From: Sphingomonas soli NBRC 100801
Lineage (GTDB): Bacteria > Pseudomonadota > Alphaproteobacteria > Sphingomonadales > Sphingomonadaceae
Assembly (NCBI RefSeq): GCF_001591025.1
Contig: NZ_BCTZ01000014.1
Span: forward strand, 119,572-183,571
DNA length: 64,000 nt
Reading direction: 5' to 3'
Positions within the stretch are counted from its first letter, which is position 1; every line of letters begins with the position of its first letter. The position numbers were made by a program, and so were the translations under genes. The notes beneath the pieces are model-generated. The model had not been told where the DNA came from and did not search any database. It was given only the letters and a program-made list of their open reading frames with translations. Of this stretch, positions 1-8,397 are shown one piece after another.

Positions 1-1420
1 AGGTCGATGGATAGGGACCGCCATGCACCTGCGCGTCGGTCACTTCGACGCCCGTCGGCCAGCCATTGGCGAGGATGCGCCCGGCCAGGCGCTCCAGCGT
101 CGGCAACAGCCGCTTCGCCAGTTCGACATCACCGTCATCGACATGCAACGTCGCGGTAAGCTGGCCTTCGAGCAGGCCCACCACCGCCAGCAGTTCGTCG
201 AGATCGGCACAACGCACGAGCAGCGAAGCCGCACCGAACACTTCCTCGGCATGGCTCGGATCGGCGATGAAGTCCTTGCCGCTCATCGTGAAGAGCGCGG
301 CCTGCCCACAGGTCGGTCCGGTGGCTTCCTGGCCCTGCGCCACCTGGCTGAGCGCGGGCGCGGAGGCCCAGCGCGCAACGCCGCTGGCATAGGCCCTTTG
401 GATGCCCGGGGTAAGCATCACCTGCGACGGCGCACCTGCCATCGCATCGCTGGCAGCCGTCACGAAGCGGCTGAGCGCAGGGCTCTCGATCGCCAGCACC
501 AGCCCGGGATTGGTGCAGAACTGCCCCGCGCCCATCGTCACGCTCGCGACAAACGCCGCGCCCAAAGCCTCCGCACGCGCTTCGAGCGCGGCGGGAAGCA
601 GGAACACCGGATTGACGCTGCTCATCTCGGCATAGACCGGGATCGGCACGGGGCGATTGGCCGCCAACTTCATCAGCTGGGTGCCGCCGCCGCGCGAACC
701 GGTGAAGCCCACCGCCTTGATGCGCGGATCGGTGACGAGCGCCGCGCCCACTGAGTTTCCGGGGCCGTTGATCAGCGAGAATACGCCCTCTGGCATGCCG
801 GTCTTTGCCGCCGCGCGGGTGATCGCGCCTGCCACCAGTTCGGCCGTGCCCGGATGCGCCGAATGCCCCTTCACGACGACGGGGCAGCCTGCGGCAAGCG
901 CAGAAGCCGTGTCGCCGCCGCCCACCGAGAAAGCGAGCGGGAAATTGCTGGCGCCGAATACCGTCACGGGGCCGAGCGGCACCATGCGCAGGCGCAGATC
1001 GGGCTTGGGCGCGGGCGCGCGATCGGGAATGGCATGATCGATTCGCGCGCGCAGATATTCGCCCAGCCGAAGCTCGCGCGCGAAGAGGCGCATCTGGCCC
1101 GAGGTGCGGCCCCGCTCGCCATTCAGCCGCGCGGCGGGAAGGCCGCTTTCGGCATGCGCGCGTTCGGTCAGCGTATCGCCCAGCGCATCGATCTCGTCTG
1201 CGATCGCTTCGAGGAATTCGGCGCGCTTCTCGCGCGGCAGTTGCGAATAGACCGGAAAGGCCGCTTCGGCGGCAGCAACGGCGGTGTCGACGTCATCGGT
1301 GGTCGCGACGCTGAATGCGGGCTCGATCTCCTGGCCAGTGGCCGCGGCCACTGCGCGAAAACCCGCGCCGTCCCGCTTCACGCGCCTGGAAGCAATGAAC
1401 AATTCCCCTGTCAGCGCCAT
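1..1420 (-). CDS. 2,5-dioxovalerate (alpha-ketoglutarate semialdehyde) dehydrogenase, 3' end cut by window
   Basis: NAD(P)-dependent aldehyde dehydrogenase that would oxidise alpha-ketoglutarate semialdehyde to 2-oxoglutarate at the end of pentose or sugar-acid breakdown. About 473 codons are visible; the C-terminus lies beyond base 1. The sequence begins MALTGELFIASRRV, which is typical of this subfamily. The catalytic cysteine is in MGAGQFCTNPG, and the general base region reads AEMSSVNPV. ATG at 1418-1420 follows a GGAGAG Shine-Dalgarno sequence. An FCD/GntR regulator lies directly upstream on the same strand, which fits control by a sugar acid. The family is clear; the exact substrate is inferred from the subfamily. 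Confidence 0.85.
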   Translation of the reverse strand, partial: MALTGELFIASRRVKRDGAGFRAVAAATGQEIEPAFSVATTDDVDTAVAAAEAAFPVYSQLPREKRAEFLEAIADEIDALGDTLTERAHAESGLPAARLNGERGRTSGQMRLFARELRLGEYLRARIDHAIPDRAPAPKPDLRLRMVPLGPVTVFGASNFPLAFSVGGGDTASALAAGCPVVVKGHSAHPGTAELVAGAITRAAAKTGMPEGVFSLINGPGNSVGAALVTDPRIKAVGFTGSRGGGTQLMKLAANRPVPIPVYAEMSSVNPVFLLPAALEARAEALGAAFVASVTMGAGQFCTNPGLVLAIESPALSRFVTAASDAMAGAPSQVMLTPGIQRAYASGVARWASAPALSQVAQGQEATGPTCGQAALFTMSGKDFIADPSHAEEVFGAASLLVRCADLDELLAVVGLLEGQLTATLHVDDGDVELAKRLLPTLERLAGRILANGWPTGVEVTDAQVHGGPYPST

Positions 1421-1492
1421 TCTATCTCTCCTGGACTCGCTAAAGTTAGCGGTAACATCAGTCCAGCGATGTAGGCATCGTTCCGCCTGGGA

Positions 1493-2281
1493 TCAACAGC
1501 AGACCGCGATGGGGCCCTTCCGTCCGCCTGCGGGATCGCGCGCTTCCATCGTGTCGGTCAGCCCGCGATCGACCAGCTTCGCCATCGCGTCATGCGCGCC
1601 CTGCGCATCGCGCGCCTCGATCGCCTCCAGCACGCGCAGATGCACGGGCAGCGCATCATGCGGCGCGGGCAGGCGATGCTGCTTGAAGGCCGTGGTGATC
1701 GCGATAGCCGCAGCAACGCCGCTGGTCAGCGATACGATGAAATCGTTGCCCGACGCTTCGAGCAGGGCGGAATGGAAGCTCTGGTCGCAGCGCCGCCCTT
1801 CTTCCGAATGGAAGCCATGCCTGGCCACGCCGTCCAGCCCGGCCTTCATCCGCGCCAGTTGATCCTCGCTCCGGCGAATCGCCGCCAGCCGCGCCGCATC
1901 GGGCTCCACGATCCGGCGCAGTTCGAACAGGCTCTCGATCAGCCCCTCATCGGGCTCGCCCACGAAGATCCAGCCCAGCACATCGGGATCGAGCAAATGC
2001 CATTCGCTACGCGGAGAGACCTGCGTGCCGATCTTGGGCCGCGAATGCACCAGCCCCTTGGCAGCCAGGATACGGATCGCCTCGCGATAGGCGGTGCGGG
2101 AAACCTTGAACTGTTCGCTCGCCGCGATCTCGCCTTCCAGTATCTCGCCCGGCGTGAGCACGCCCGAGACGATCCGGATCCCCAGTTCCCGCGCTACCGT
2201 GCCGTGCAGCCGCAAGGAGCGCGGCCGCGGAGGCCGCTTCCGGGCTTTCTTCGGAACTGGGAGGGACTGGGCTTTCGGCAT
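1493..2281 (-). CDS. FCD-domain GntR-family (FadR subfamily) transcriptional regulator
   Basis: 262-residue regulator. Residues about 20-90 form the winged-helix GntR domain (LHGTVARELGIRIVSG, then SRTAYREAIRILAAKGLV). The rest is an all-helical FCD ligand-binding domain with the usual ELRRIVEPDAARLAA and QSFHSALLEASGN signatures. FadR-type FCD proteins normally bind small organic acids through a metal site. It probably controls the adjacent ketoglutarate semialdehyde dehydrogenase gene, whose start lies about 70 bases downstream. An ATG at 2279-2281 is chosen because the longer reading frame runs back into tRNA-Ser. Only 17 bases separate the tRNA from this start, and no strong Shine-Dalgarno sequence is visible. 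Confidence 0.85.
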   Translation of the reverse strand: MPKAQSLPVPKKARKRPPRPRSLRLHGTVARELGIRIVSGVLTPGEILEGEIAASEQFKVSRTAYREAIRILAAKGLVHSRPKIGTQVSPRSEWHLLDPDVLGWIFVGEPDEGLIESLFELRRIVEPDAARLAAIRRSEDQLARMKAGLDGVARHGFHSEEGRRCDQSFHSALLEASGNDFIVSLTSGVAAAIAITTAFKQHRLPAPHDALPVHLRVLEAIEARDAQGAHDAMAKLVDRGLTDTMEARDPAGGRKGPIAVCC

Positions 2282-2298
2282 CCAGCTTTCTGCAGGAG

Positions 2299-2391
2299 TG
2301 GCGGAGACGGAGGGATTCGAACCCTCGGTAGGAGTAATCCCCCTACGGCGGTTTAGCAAACCGCTGGTTTCAGCCACTCACCCACGTCTCC
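2299..2391 (-). tRNA. tRNA-Ser(GCT)
   Basis: The minus strand reads GGAGACG at the 5' end and CGTCTCC, discriminator G and an encoded CCA at the 3' end, giving a perfect 7-bp acceptor stem. The anticodon loop reads TTTGCTAAA, with GCT flanked by a pairing stem. A long variable arm (TAGGGGGATTACTCCTA region) marks a class II tRNA, and GGTTCGAATCC gives the T-arm. Total length is 93 bases with CCA. No integrase or attachment repeat is seen beside it. Confidence 0.95.
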
Positions 2392-2550
2392 GGAAGAAGG
2401 CCAGAAGGCGGCCCTATAGCGGCGGCTTTCGCAGCTATCAACCGATAGAAACCCCCGGGCGCGAAATCGACTCGTGTCGTCGTGTGTTCATTGCGGGGTC
2501 AGGCGCACGGGAATAGCGTTCGCTGCATTATTTTTGGGTGGGGAATGAAG

Positions 2551-3300
2551 ATGCGCGTGCGAACTGGGATGCTGTGGGCGATGGCCGCCCTGCTCGGCAT
2601 GAGCGCGGCGCCTGTCGCGGCCCAGGAAATGACCAAGATCGATCCGAACACCGCGATCGATTCGGATCTGGCTCCCCCGCCGCCTGCGCCGGATTCGCCG
2701 CGGGTCCAGGATTATAACCAGCCCCCGCTCGATCCGGCTGCGCCGCCCGCGCAACCGCCGGCGCAGCCGCCCGCGAGCGATGCCCGCGCGCTGGCCAAGG
2801 AGCGCGTCAAATCACCCGACACCTTCGACCAGCAGGAGCTCATCGTCGCGGCGGAAGGCGTGTTCGGGAAGGGCGCGTCCGGCCTTGCCGGGATCATCGA
2901 GGATATTCTGAAGGATCAGGGCCGCCCCAATGCCTATATCGCCGGTGGTGAAGGCGGCGCGGCGGTCGGCGTCGGGCTGCGCTATGGCCGCGGGGACCTG
3001 TTCCACAAGATCGAGGGGCAACGGAAGGTTTACTGGACCGGCCCATCGGTCGGGTTCGATCTCGGCGGCGACGCGAGCAAGGTCTTCGTGCTCGTCTATA
3101 ATCTCTACGACAGCCAGGACCTGTACAAGCGCTTCCCCGCCGGTGAGGGTCGGGCCTATTTCGTCGGAGGCTTCTCGGCGGCCTATATGCGGCGGGGGGA
3201 TGTCGTGCTCATCCCGGTCCGCCTGGGTGTCGGCTGGCGCGTCGGCATCAACGCCGGCTATATGAAGTTCACCGAAAAGCGGCGCATCGTTCCGTTCTGA
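2551..3300 (+). CDS. EipA/DUF1134 family envelope protein
   Basis: Periplasmic protein of about 249 residues. A signal peptide (VRTGMLWAMAALLGMSAAPVAAQ) is followed by a proline-rich linker up to about residue 90 and a C-terminal DUF1134 domain rich in glycine beta-strands (AGGEGGAAVGVGLRYG, YWTGPSVGFDLGGDAS, RLGVGWRVGINAGY). The family includes Brucella EipA, known to affect cell-envelope integrity. Start 2551 is preferred over 2545 because GGGGA at 2540-2544 is then six bases upstream. It ends seven bases before a DUF1294 gene and may be co-transcribed with it. Confidence 0.8.
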   Translation: MRVRTGMLWAMAALLGMSAAPVAAQEMTKIDPNTAIDSDLAPPPPAPDSPRVQDYNQPPLDPAAPPAQPPAQPPASDARALAKERVKSPDTFDQQELIVAAEGVFGKGASGLAGIIEDILKDQGRPNAYIAGGEGGAAVGVGLRYGRGDLFHKIEGQRKVYWTGPSVGFDLGGDASKVFVLVYNLYDSQDLYKRFPAGEGRAYFVGGFSAAYMRRGDVVLIPVRLGVGWRVGINAGYMKFTEKRRIVPF

Positions 3301-3306
3301 TCGGGC

Positions 3307-3576
3307 GTGATCGTCGCTGCGGCGCTTGCGCTGCTGATCGTGAATCTGTGGACGGTCTGGCGGTTCGCCGATGACAAAAGCCGCGCGATCAGGGGCCAAA
3401 GGCGGGTACCCGAAGCCAATTTACTTGCGCTTGCGCTTATCGGTGGCACCCCCGGGGCATTCTTCGCCCGCGCGCGCTTCCGCCACAAGACGCGCAAGCA
3501 GCCTTTCTCCACCTGGCTCTGGCTGATCGCGATGATTCAGGCCGGCACCTTGATCGGCTTCGCCTGGCCCCGTTGA
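3307..3576 (+). CDS. DUF1294 family membrane protein
   Basis: 89-residue inner-membrane protein with hydrophobic segments near residues 2-18, 40-50 and 70-86. The conserved middle reads EANLLALALIGGTPGAFFARARFRHKT, a typical DUF1294 core. The function of the family is unknown. The start is GTG at 3307; an in-frame stop at 3298-3300 (the end of the preceding gene) rules out a longer form. It converges with the SRPBCC gene, with no spacer between the two stop codons. Confidence 0.75.
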   Translation: MIVAAALALLIVNLWTVWRFADDKSRAIRGQRRVPEANLLALALIGGTPGAFFARARFRHKTRKQPFSTWLWLIAMIQAGTLIGFAWPR

Positions 3577-4035
3577 CTATTCGGCGAAGGCCGCCAGGTT
3601 CGCCAGCGTGGAGCGCAATCCGTCGAGATGATCCTTGCGGCGGATACCGGGCGGCACGCCCTCGGCAGTCACCGTCACGCGCGTACCCCCGTCGACCGGG
3701 TCGAAGCGCCAGGTGAAGGTCATCGTACCCGCCATCGACGGGTCTTCCGATTCGAATGTGCCGCGCTGCACCACGCGCACATTCTGTACCAGCTCGACGA
3801 ATTCGCCTGCGCTCACATCGCTGTCGTCATCGGTCTTGCCTTCCGCCGCGCCCGGCGCGTCATAGGTCAGGCGGATCCGGTAGATACCGCCGGGCCGTGG
3901 ATCGAACGCCTCGATCCGGCCGCTCATTCCCTCGGGCGGCAGCCATTGCACCAGCGCATCCGGATCGATCAGCGCGGCATAGAGCCTGTCGGCCGGTGCC
4001 GCGATCACGCGGAAGGCAGCGTCGGTGCGGCTCAT
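3577..4035 (-). CDS. SRPBCC (AHSA1-like) family protein
   Basis: 152-residue START-fold protein. The N-terminal stretch (VIAAPADRLYAALIDPDAL, then WLPPEGMSGRIEAFDPRPGG) and C-terminal helix (HLDGLRSTLANLAAFAE) are characteristic of the AHSA1 branch, which forms a hydrophobic ligand-binding cavity. No catalytic activity can be assigned. The start overlaps the stop of the preceding gene by four bases (ATGA), making it the third coupled gene after pyrC. Confidence 0.8.
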   Translation of the reverse strand: MSRTDAAFRVIAAPADRLYAALIDPDALVQWLPPEGMSGRIEAFDPRPGGIYRIRLTYDAPGAAEGKTDDDSDVSAGEFVELVQNVRVVQRGTFESEDPSMAGTMTFTWRFDPVDGGTRVTVTAEGVPPGIRRKDHLDGLRSTLANLAAFAE

Positions 4036-4445
4036 TGCGGCGGGACGAGGCCGACGCGCACGAGCTCGTTATAATAGACGTCCGCCATATTCAGATATTG
4101 GTGCGGCGCCTCACCGTTGAGGAACATGCGCCCCTGCGCTCCCGGCTCGGCATCGCCAAGACCGCATGCCGGTCCTTCCGCGGTCCATATCCGAAGCACC
4201 GCACCCACGCGCGTGGTGCGCTTATAGGATCGCGTCACCCGGATCGCGCCCAGCCGATCACGCGTTGCGCGCCGCACCACGACATAATCGATCAGGTCCT
4301 TAGCGTTCGCAAAGGTCGCGCGAAGGGCGCCGTCTATCTCCTCCTGCGTGGGCGGAGTCTCTGGCGGGGTTGCCGGGGAGCAGGCAAAAGCCGGCACGGG
4401 GATGCCCAGCGTCAGCGCCAATCCAATCGCCCAGCCCCGCGTCAT
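4032..4445 (-). CDS. secreted hypothetical protein
   Basis: 137-residue protein with a signal peptide (TRGWAIGLALTLGIPVPAFA) followed immediately by CSP, so it could be a lipoprotein or a small secreted protein with a free cysteine. The mature part includes FANAKDLIDYVVVRRATR, GEAPHQYLNMADVYYNE and one further cysteine (GPACGLG). I do not recognise the family. The start overlaps the dihydroorotase stop by ATGA, and the stop overlaps the SRPBCC start in the same way, so expression should follow pyrC. Confidence 0.7.
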   Translation of the reverse strand: MTRGWAIGLALTLGIPVPAFACSPATPPETPPTQEEIDGALRATFANAKDLIDYVVVRRATRDRLGAIRVTRSYKRTTRVGAVLRIWTAEGPACGLGDAEPGAQGRMFLNGEAPHQYLNMADVYYNELVRVGLVPPQ

Positions 4446-5764
4446 TCGAAGTCCACGCTCTCGAACCGGATCGGCTCGCCGATCGCCTGGGCCGCGAGCG
4501 CGCCCTCCCACATCACCCGATTCCCACGTACGACGGTGCCCACCGGCTTGCCGGTCAGCGTCATTCCGGTGAAGGGCGACCAGCCGCAGCGCGAGGCGAG
4601 CCAGCTTTCCTCGATCGCCCACTGCTTCTTCAAGTCCACCACGGTGAAATCGGCATCGTATCCCACTGCGATCCGCCCCTTGCCGGTAATGCCGAACACG
4701 CGCTGCGGGCCGGCGCTGGTCAGGTCGATCAGACGCTGCAGGGTGAGGCGCCCCTCGGCGACATGGTTGAGCATCAGCGGCAGAAGCGTCTGCACGCCGG
4801 GCATGCCGCTCGGCGAATCGGGATAAGGCTTGGCCTTTTCCTCCTTCGTATGCGGCGCATGATCCGATCCGATCACGTCGGGCACCCCCTGGCGCAGCCA
4901 GTCCCACAATCCGTCGCGGTGCGCGCCCGATCGGATCGGAGGGTTCATCTGCGCATAGCTGCCGAGGCGCGGATAGGCGTTCTCGCCCGCCAGCGTCAGG
5001 TGCTGCGGCGTCACCTCGCAGGTGGCGATGTCCTTGTTCCGCCCGATGACTTCGAGTTCGGCGGGCGTCGTGACGTGGAGGATATGGATGCGGCGCTTCG
5101 CCGCCCGCGCCAGACCCAGGATGCGCCGCGTCGCCAGCATCGCGCTCTCATCGTCGCGCCACACCGGGTGGGAGGAGGGATCGCCGGCCACGCGCTCGCC
5201 CAGCCGGTCCTGCATGCGGAACTCGTCCTCGGCATGGATCGCCACGCGGCGATGCCCGCTCGCCAGCACCCGCGCGAGATTCGCGTCGTCGGAGACCAGC
5301 AAATCCCCGGTCGACGCGCCCATGAAGATCTTGACGCCCGCCGTGCCCGGCATCCGCTCGAGATCGGCCAGGCTTTCGGCATTATGATTGGTCGCGCCGA
5401 CATAGAATGCGTGATCGCACCACATCCGGTGGCGCGCACGGGCGAGCTTGTCGTTCACCGCTTCGGCCGAATCGGTGTTGGGCTTGGTGTTCGGCATCTC
5501 GAACACTGCGGTCACGCCGCCCAGCACCGCCGATCGCGCGCCGCTCTCCAGATCTTCCTTTGCCTCGAGCCCCGGCTCGCGGAAATGCACCTGGCTGTCG
5601 ATCACGCCGGGCAGCACGTCGAGCCCCGCGCAGTCGATGGTCTCGCCCGCATCGCCCACCCGGCCGATCGCCACGATCTTGCCGCCGCTTACGCCGACAT
5701 CCACCTGTGCGGGGCCACCGGGCAGATGCACGGTTCCGCCCGTCAGCTTCAGATCCACGTTCAT
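4442..5764 (-). CDS. pyrC: dihydroorotase (multifunctional-complex/class I type)
   Basis: 440-residue amidohydrolase for the third step of pyrimidine synthesis, carbamoyl-aspartate to dihydroorotate. The metal site includes DSQVHFREPG (residues about 58-67), the bridging lysine in GVKIFMGAS, HAEDE, HILHVTT and GSDHAPHT. The first histidine of the usual HxH motif is glutamine here; this Q form is common in alphaproteobacterial dihydroorotases, so it is not evidence of inactivity. It is the first gene of a coupled three-gene operon and diverges from ygfZ across about 46 bases. Confidence 0.88.
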   Translation of the reverse strand: MNVDLKLTGGTVHLPGGPAQVDVGVSGGKIVAIGRVGDAGETIDCAGLDVLPGVIDSQVHFREPGLEAKEDLESGARSAVLGGVTAVFEMPNTKPNTDSAEAVNDKLARARHRMWCDHAFYVGATNHNAESLADLERMPGTAGVKIFMGASTGDLLVSDDANLARVLASGHRRVAIHAEDEFRMQDRLGERVAGDPSSHPVWRDDESAMLATRRILGLARAAKRRIHILHVTTPAELEVIGRNKDIATCEVTPQHLTLAGENAYPRLGSYAQMNPPIRSGAHRDGLWDWLRQGVPDVIGSDHAPHTKEEKAKPYPDSPSGMPGVQTLLPLMLNHVAEGRLTLQRLIDLTSAGPQRVFGITGKGRIAVGYDADFTVVDLKKQWAIEESWLASRCGWSPFTGMTLTGKPVGTVVRGNRVMWEGALAAQAIGEPIRFESVDFE

Positions 5765-5810
5765 GGGGCCGCCTCTTCCGTTGTGCGATGCAGACCCCTA
5801 CCTCTTCACC

Positions 5811-6542
5811 ATGTCCGATGCCACCCCAGCCACCGCCCTCCACGATCGCGCGCTTGTCCGCCTCAGCGGGGAGGACGTCCGCGGCTTCCTGCAAGGGCTG
5901 GTGACGCAGGATATCGGCAGCGTCGCGCCCGGCGCGCCGCAATATGGCGGGCTGCTGACGCCGCAGGGCAAGGCGTTGTTCGACTTCATCATCTGGGATG
6001 ACGGCGCGAATCTGCTGCTCGACTGCGAGGATCGCGAAGTCGAGTCGCTGATCCGCCGCCTAACGATCTACCGGCTGCGGAGGCCGGTGCAGATCATGCT
6101 CGAACCCTATCTGAAGGTGCACTGGTCGGCGGCGAAGCGCGAAGGCGCCGCCCGCGATCCGCGCCTGCCCGAGCTCGGCTGGCGCTGGCTGAGCGAGTCC
6201 GATACCGCCGACGCGAGCGCCGCCTGGCGTGCCCACCGCCTCGCGCTCGGCGTCACCGAAGGCGCAGCCGAGCTGGGTCAAGACAAGACTTTGTGGCTGG
6301 AGGCCAATACCGCCGAGCTGAACGGCGTGAGCTTCGCCAAAGGCTGCTATGTCGGCCAGGAAAACACCGCGCGCATGCATTATCGCGCGAAGGTCAACCG
6401 TCGGCTGGTCGTCGTGCCGCTCGGCGAGCCGGGCGAGCGCACCCGCGCGCGCTATCCGGAACTTGGCCTGATGGTGGAGTTGCGCCGGGTCGAGGCGCTG
6501 GGGGACGCGATCCTCCCCGATTGGCTCGCACCCGCACTCTAG
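5811..6542 (+). CDS. ygfZ: YgfZ/GcvT-like folate-binding protein (iron-sulfur repair)
   Basis: 243-residue tetrahydrofolate-binding protein related to GcvT that helps maintain some iron-sulfur enzymes. The N-terminal half reads LSGEDVRGFLQGLVTQDI and GLLTPQGKALFDF. The defining motif KGCYVGQEN is present at about residue 179. ATG at 5811 starts the conserved region (MSDATPATALHDRALVRL); the longer frame upstream would overlap the divergent pyrC. The length is normal for the short bacterial form. Confidence 0.88.
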   Translation: MSDATPATALHDRALVRLSGEDVRGFLQGLVTQDIGSVAPGAPQYGGLLTPQGKALFDFIIWDDGANLLLDCEDREVESLIRRLTIYRLRRPVQIMLEPYLKVHWSAAKREGAARDPRLPELGWRWLSESDTADASAAWRAHRLALGVTEGAAELGQDKTLWLEANTAELNGVSFAKGCYVGQENTARMHYRAKVNRRLVVVPLGEPGERTRARYPELGLMVELRRVEALGDAILPDWLAPAL

Positions 6543-6591
6543 GCGAGCCCGCCACTCCGCCTCGCTCGAAAGGGGCTCTCAAATCGGCAAA

Positions 6592-6621
6592 GAAAAAGGG
6601 AGGCCGGTCGCCCGGCCTCCC
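6592..6621 (-). terminator. rho-independent terminator of the OmpA-family gene
   Basis: On the minus strand a 10-bp perfect stem GGGAGGCCGG/CCGGCCTCCC with a 4-base loop is followed by TTTTTCTTT, placed 33 bases after the stop codon of the OmpA gene. Confidence 0.8.
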
Positions 6622-6654
6622 TTAATCTTGTCAGTCCGTCTGGACCGGCCTGGC

Positions 6655-7779
6655 TCAGTAGCCCGAGCCGGGGCCGTACATGACTTCCACGCGACGGTTC
6701 TGCAGTTCGCGAACGCCGTCGGCGGTGTCGACACGCGGGCGGCTCTCGCCGAACGCTTCGGTACCGATGACGCCACCCGGGATGCCGCGCGAGGTGAGGT
6801 AAGCCTTCACCGAGTCCGCACGACGCTGCGAGAGACCAACGTTGTAGCTGGCCGAACCCGAACGGTCGGCGTGGCCTGCCAGCATCACCTGTGCGTTGCC
6901 GCAATTCTGGTAGTTGCTGATGGCGTTGTCGAGGATCGAGGCCGCTTCCGGCGTGATGTCCGACTTATCCCAGTCGAAGAACACGATGTACGGTCCGGGC
7001 GTGCACTGCACGATCACCGGGGCCGGGGTCGGTTCGGGAGTCGGGGTCCAGGTCGGGGTCGGGGTCGGTTCCGGCGTCGGGATCGGCTCCGGTTCCGGCG
7101 CACGTCCGCCGAAGTTGAAGGTCAGACCGCCCAGGATGCTGTGCGAGCGGAAACGGCCTTCGTGGCGGCGACCGAACGAATCAACCGTGGTCACGCCATC
7201 GGCGTTGAAGAAGCGATACTTCAGCGACACGTCGATCGAGTCGGAGATCGGCGCGCGGATGCCGGCGATTGCCTGCCATGCGAACACGGTGTCCGAATCG
7301 TTCATGAAGCCGGCGCGCGACGAGGCGAGACCATACTTCTCCTTGACGCGAGCGACACCGACGCCGCCGCCCAGGAAGCCCTGCACGCCGTCATCGTCGC
7401 CGAAGTCGAACATGCCGTTGACCATGAAGCTGAGCGCCGAGGTACGGCCGCCAGCACGCGGATAATTGCCTGCTGCAACGAGTACGTTGCCGTTGCCAAT
7501 CGTGGTGGTCGACTGAATGCCGGTCACGTCAGCCTGACGATAGCCCACTTCGGCTTCGGCGCGGAAACCGCCGAAGTCGTAGCCGACCGTCGCATCGACG
7601 TCCCAGCCTGCACGGTGATCGATCGTGGCGGCGTCCTTCAGCACACCAACGTCGAACCGAATATCCTCAACCAGCATGGCGCCGCCTTCGATACCCACAT
7701 ACCACGCGTCGTCGCGGGCGAGAGCGGGCGTGCTGAGCGCGGTGGTCGCAAGTGCCAGAGTAATGGCGAGCTTCCGCAT
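6655..7779 (-). CDS. OmpA-family outer membrane protein
   Basis: 374-residue outer-membrane protein. A signal peptide ends at ALA (residue about 21). An eight-strand-type barrel follows (YVGIEGGAMLV to LGGLTFNFGG, residues 24-225), then a low-complexity Pro-Glu-Thr linker (PEPEPIPTPEPTPTPTWTP). The C-terminal OmpA domain binds peptidoglycan (FFDWDKSDITPEA, HADRSGSASYNVGLSQRRA, NRRVEV). The linker DNA (about 7020-7090) is a GGGGTC-type repeat and could vary in length. It is monocistronic, with its own terminator and AAGGGG ribosome site. It lies immediately downstream of the GTA cluster but is not part of it. Confidence 0.9.
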   Translation of the reverse strand: MRKLAITLALATTALSTPALARDDAWYVGIEGGAMLVEDIRFDVGVLKDAATIDHRAGWDVDATVGYDFGGFRAEAEVGYRQADVTGIQSTTTIGNGNVLVAAGNYPRAGGRTSALSFMVNGMFDFGDDDGVQGFLGGGVGVARVKEKYGLASSRAGFMNDSDTVFAWQAIAGIRAPISDSIDVSLKYRFFNADGVTTVDSFGRRHEGRFRSHSILGGLTFNFGGRAPEPEPIPTPEPTPTPTWTPTPEPTPAPVIVQCTPGPYIVFFDWDKSDITPEAASILDNAISNYQNCGNAQVMLAGHADRSGSASYNVGLSQRRADSVKAYLTSRGIPGGVIGTEAFGESRPRVDTADGVRELQNRRVEVMYGPGSGY

Positions 7780-7890
7780 CTAAAATCCCCTTTCAAAGTT
7801 GTCCGTTAGGACAGCGACAAACTCAGTACCGAAACGATGGTTTCCACGCAAGCGCACAAATCCCGCCACTGTTGCATGAACGTCACAGAT

Positions 7891-8397
7891 TCAGCCAGGA
7901 TCGACCAGTCCATGTCCGCGCATTACATCCAGCATCGCCAGGATCGCGGCGCGTGCTTCGGCATCAACCACCGCGCCGCCGCTAGGTTCCGCGATTGCAT
8001 CCGCGCGCGGCCCGATGATCTGCCGGCCTTCCACGAACAGCCGTCCATGCGCCTCCCCGATCCGCCATTCGCCACCGGAAAACAGTGCGAATCCAGTATC
8101 TAGGCCCAGCCATAGCTGCATTCCCTCACATGGGGCCACAAAGCGCCATCCCCCGCCCGTCCATCCCGCCACTTCACCCGCATGCCCCGCCCAGTCCCCA
8201 TCGGGGGCATCGCCGAGCAACCAGCATTGGCCCGGTTCCGGATCTTCGGGCGGCGTTGCGGCGCCCGTCGCGATAATGTTTCCGTGAAGTGTCAGGTCGA
8301 TCCGCGCCAGCGCCTCATTATGAGACATCTCCTTTTGCGCCTGACCCGCCCAAAGCATCGGCAGGGCCAGTCGGGGCGTGAGAGAATCGGTCATCAA
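7891..8397 (-). CDS. DUF2793 protein, last gene of the GTA-like cluster
   Basis: 168-residue protein. The signature TPRLALPMLWAGQAQKEMSHNEAL is the start of DUF2793, a family found at the tail-fibre end of GTA and related phage clusters. Further conserved patches are EPGQCWLLG, HAGEVAGWTGGGWRF and PRADAIAEPSGGAVVDAEAR. It is likely an accessory tail or surface-recognition protein. The start overlaps the tail-tip stop by ATGA. Confidence 0.8.
   Translation of the reverse strand: MMTDSLTPRLALPMLWAGQAQKEMSHNEALARIDLTLHGNIIATGAATPPEDPEPGQCWLLGDAPDGDWAGHAGEVAGWTGGGWRFVAPCEGMQLWLGLDTGFALFSGGEWRIGEAHGRLFVEGRQIIGPRADAIAEPSGGAVVDAEARAAILAMLDVMRGHGLVDPG

Noticed and set aside
2299..2391. tRNA-Ser as an attachment site of an integrated element
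   Set aside because: No integrase and no repeated tRNA 3' end found nearby.
4442..5764. Dihydroorotase inactivated by loss of a metal histidine
   Set aside because: The Gln in the HxH position is common in alphaproteobacterial enzymes, and all other metal ligands are present.
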